A stretch of DNA of 5,448 nt from Methanosarcinales archaeon (GTDB taxonomy: Archaea; Halobacteriota; Syntropharchaeia; Alkanophagales; Methanospirareceae): assembly GCA_003661125.1 (NCBI GenBank), contig QMVO01000142.1, forward strand, positions 1 to 5,448, in the 5' to 3' direction. Position numbers and translations under genes: made by a program. The notes under the pieces are model-generated. The model was not told the origin of the DNA. It searched no databases and saw only the letters and a list, made by a program, of their open reading frames with translations. Of this stretch, positions 5,279 through 5,448 are shown one piece after another. Each line of letters begins with the position of its first letter. Within the stretch, counting starts at the first letter, position 1.

Positions 5279-5448
5279 ATGGAGTCAAACCCTGCGGGAA
5301 GACTTGATTTGCATATTCTTATTGGAAAAGAAGGTGATTTATATTCTGCATTATGTCTGCAGTTAAATGTTGCTTCTCAGGGCGAGACGCTTGAAGAAGC
5401 GAGGAAAAATATAAGAGAAGCGATAGAGATTTATTTGGAAGATGTATA
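5279..5448 (+). CDS. hicB: HicB-family antitoxin, N-terminal part (right end cut)
   Basis: Fifty-six residues are visible before the window ends. The sequence LHILIGKEGDLYSALCLQL followed by ASQGETLEEARKNIREAIE is the characteristic HicB partial RNase H-like fold: two beta strands with a YxAxCxxL-type motif, then the G-x-T-x-x-E-A-x-x-N-x-x-E-A helix. Family knowledge: HicB binds and neutralises the HicA mRNA-cleaving toxin and often represses their operon. No HicA gene fits upstream, because only about 290 mostly structured bases precede it, so a toxin would have to follow beyond the right edge; otherwise this is an orphan. The start is fixed by a good ribosome binding site. Any C-terminal DNA-binding domain lies outside the window. 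Confidence 0.8.
   Translation, partial: MESNPAGRLDLHILIGKEGDLYSALCLQLNVASQGETLEEARKNIREAIEIYLEDV

Overview
The window comes from an accessory, mobile-element-rich region of a prokaryotic genome. All recognisable genes lie on the + strand. The family mix (a cysteine-rich pRiA4b ORF-3-like protein, a Xer-type recombinase with a HARP-like N-terminal extension, a TPR/SIR2 protein and a HicB antitoxin) would fit an anaerobic archaeon of the ANME/methanogen type or an anaerobic bacterium. Shine-Dalgarno-like sites precede several genes, but no ribosomal or core gene is present, so the lineage is undecided.

Layout. (1) 3-386: the C-terminal part of a pRiA4b ORF-3-like protein, cut by the left edge. 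(2) 420-1474: a tyrosine recombinase gene broken by two single-base frameshifts, one in a G run near the start and one in an A run just before the catalytic tyrosine codon. Removing one base from each run gives a clean 350-residue protein. (3) 1475-1672: a gene-poor stretch with three degenerate copies of a palindromic unit, a perfect 19-bp inverted repeat and the motif GTTAGACGC. (4) 1673-4552: a 959-residue TPR-SIR2-TPR protein, probably an NAD-consuming defence effector. (5) 4566-4985: a closely coupled 139-residue protein with two membrane segments and a cysteine-rich zinc-binding tail. (6) 4986-5278: no gene, but two strongly folding elements. (7) 5279 to the right edge: the start of a HicB-family antitoxin.

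The most interesting reading is that 1621-5105 has the anatomy of an integron-type gene cassette. It would begin at the core site G|TTAGACGC, carry the SIR2/TPR gene and the membrane/zinc gene with a short leader, and end in an 89-bp imperfect palindrome. The left boundary of that palindrome, GCGTCTAAC (5021-5029), is the exact 9-base complement of the cassette head (1620-1628), and its right boundary is GTTA (5105-5108). HicB would then open the next cassette. Two points argue against a standard integron: the adjacent recombinase lacks the IntI-specific insertion, and the spacers between the palindrome's outer and inner boxes are asymmetric. The alternative is an unrelated palindromic repeat family. 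Either way the region looks like a defence island: broken recombinase, SIR2 effector with a membrane partner, and a toxin-antitoxin component.
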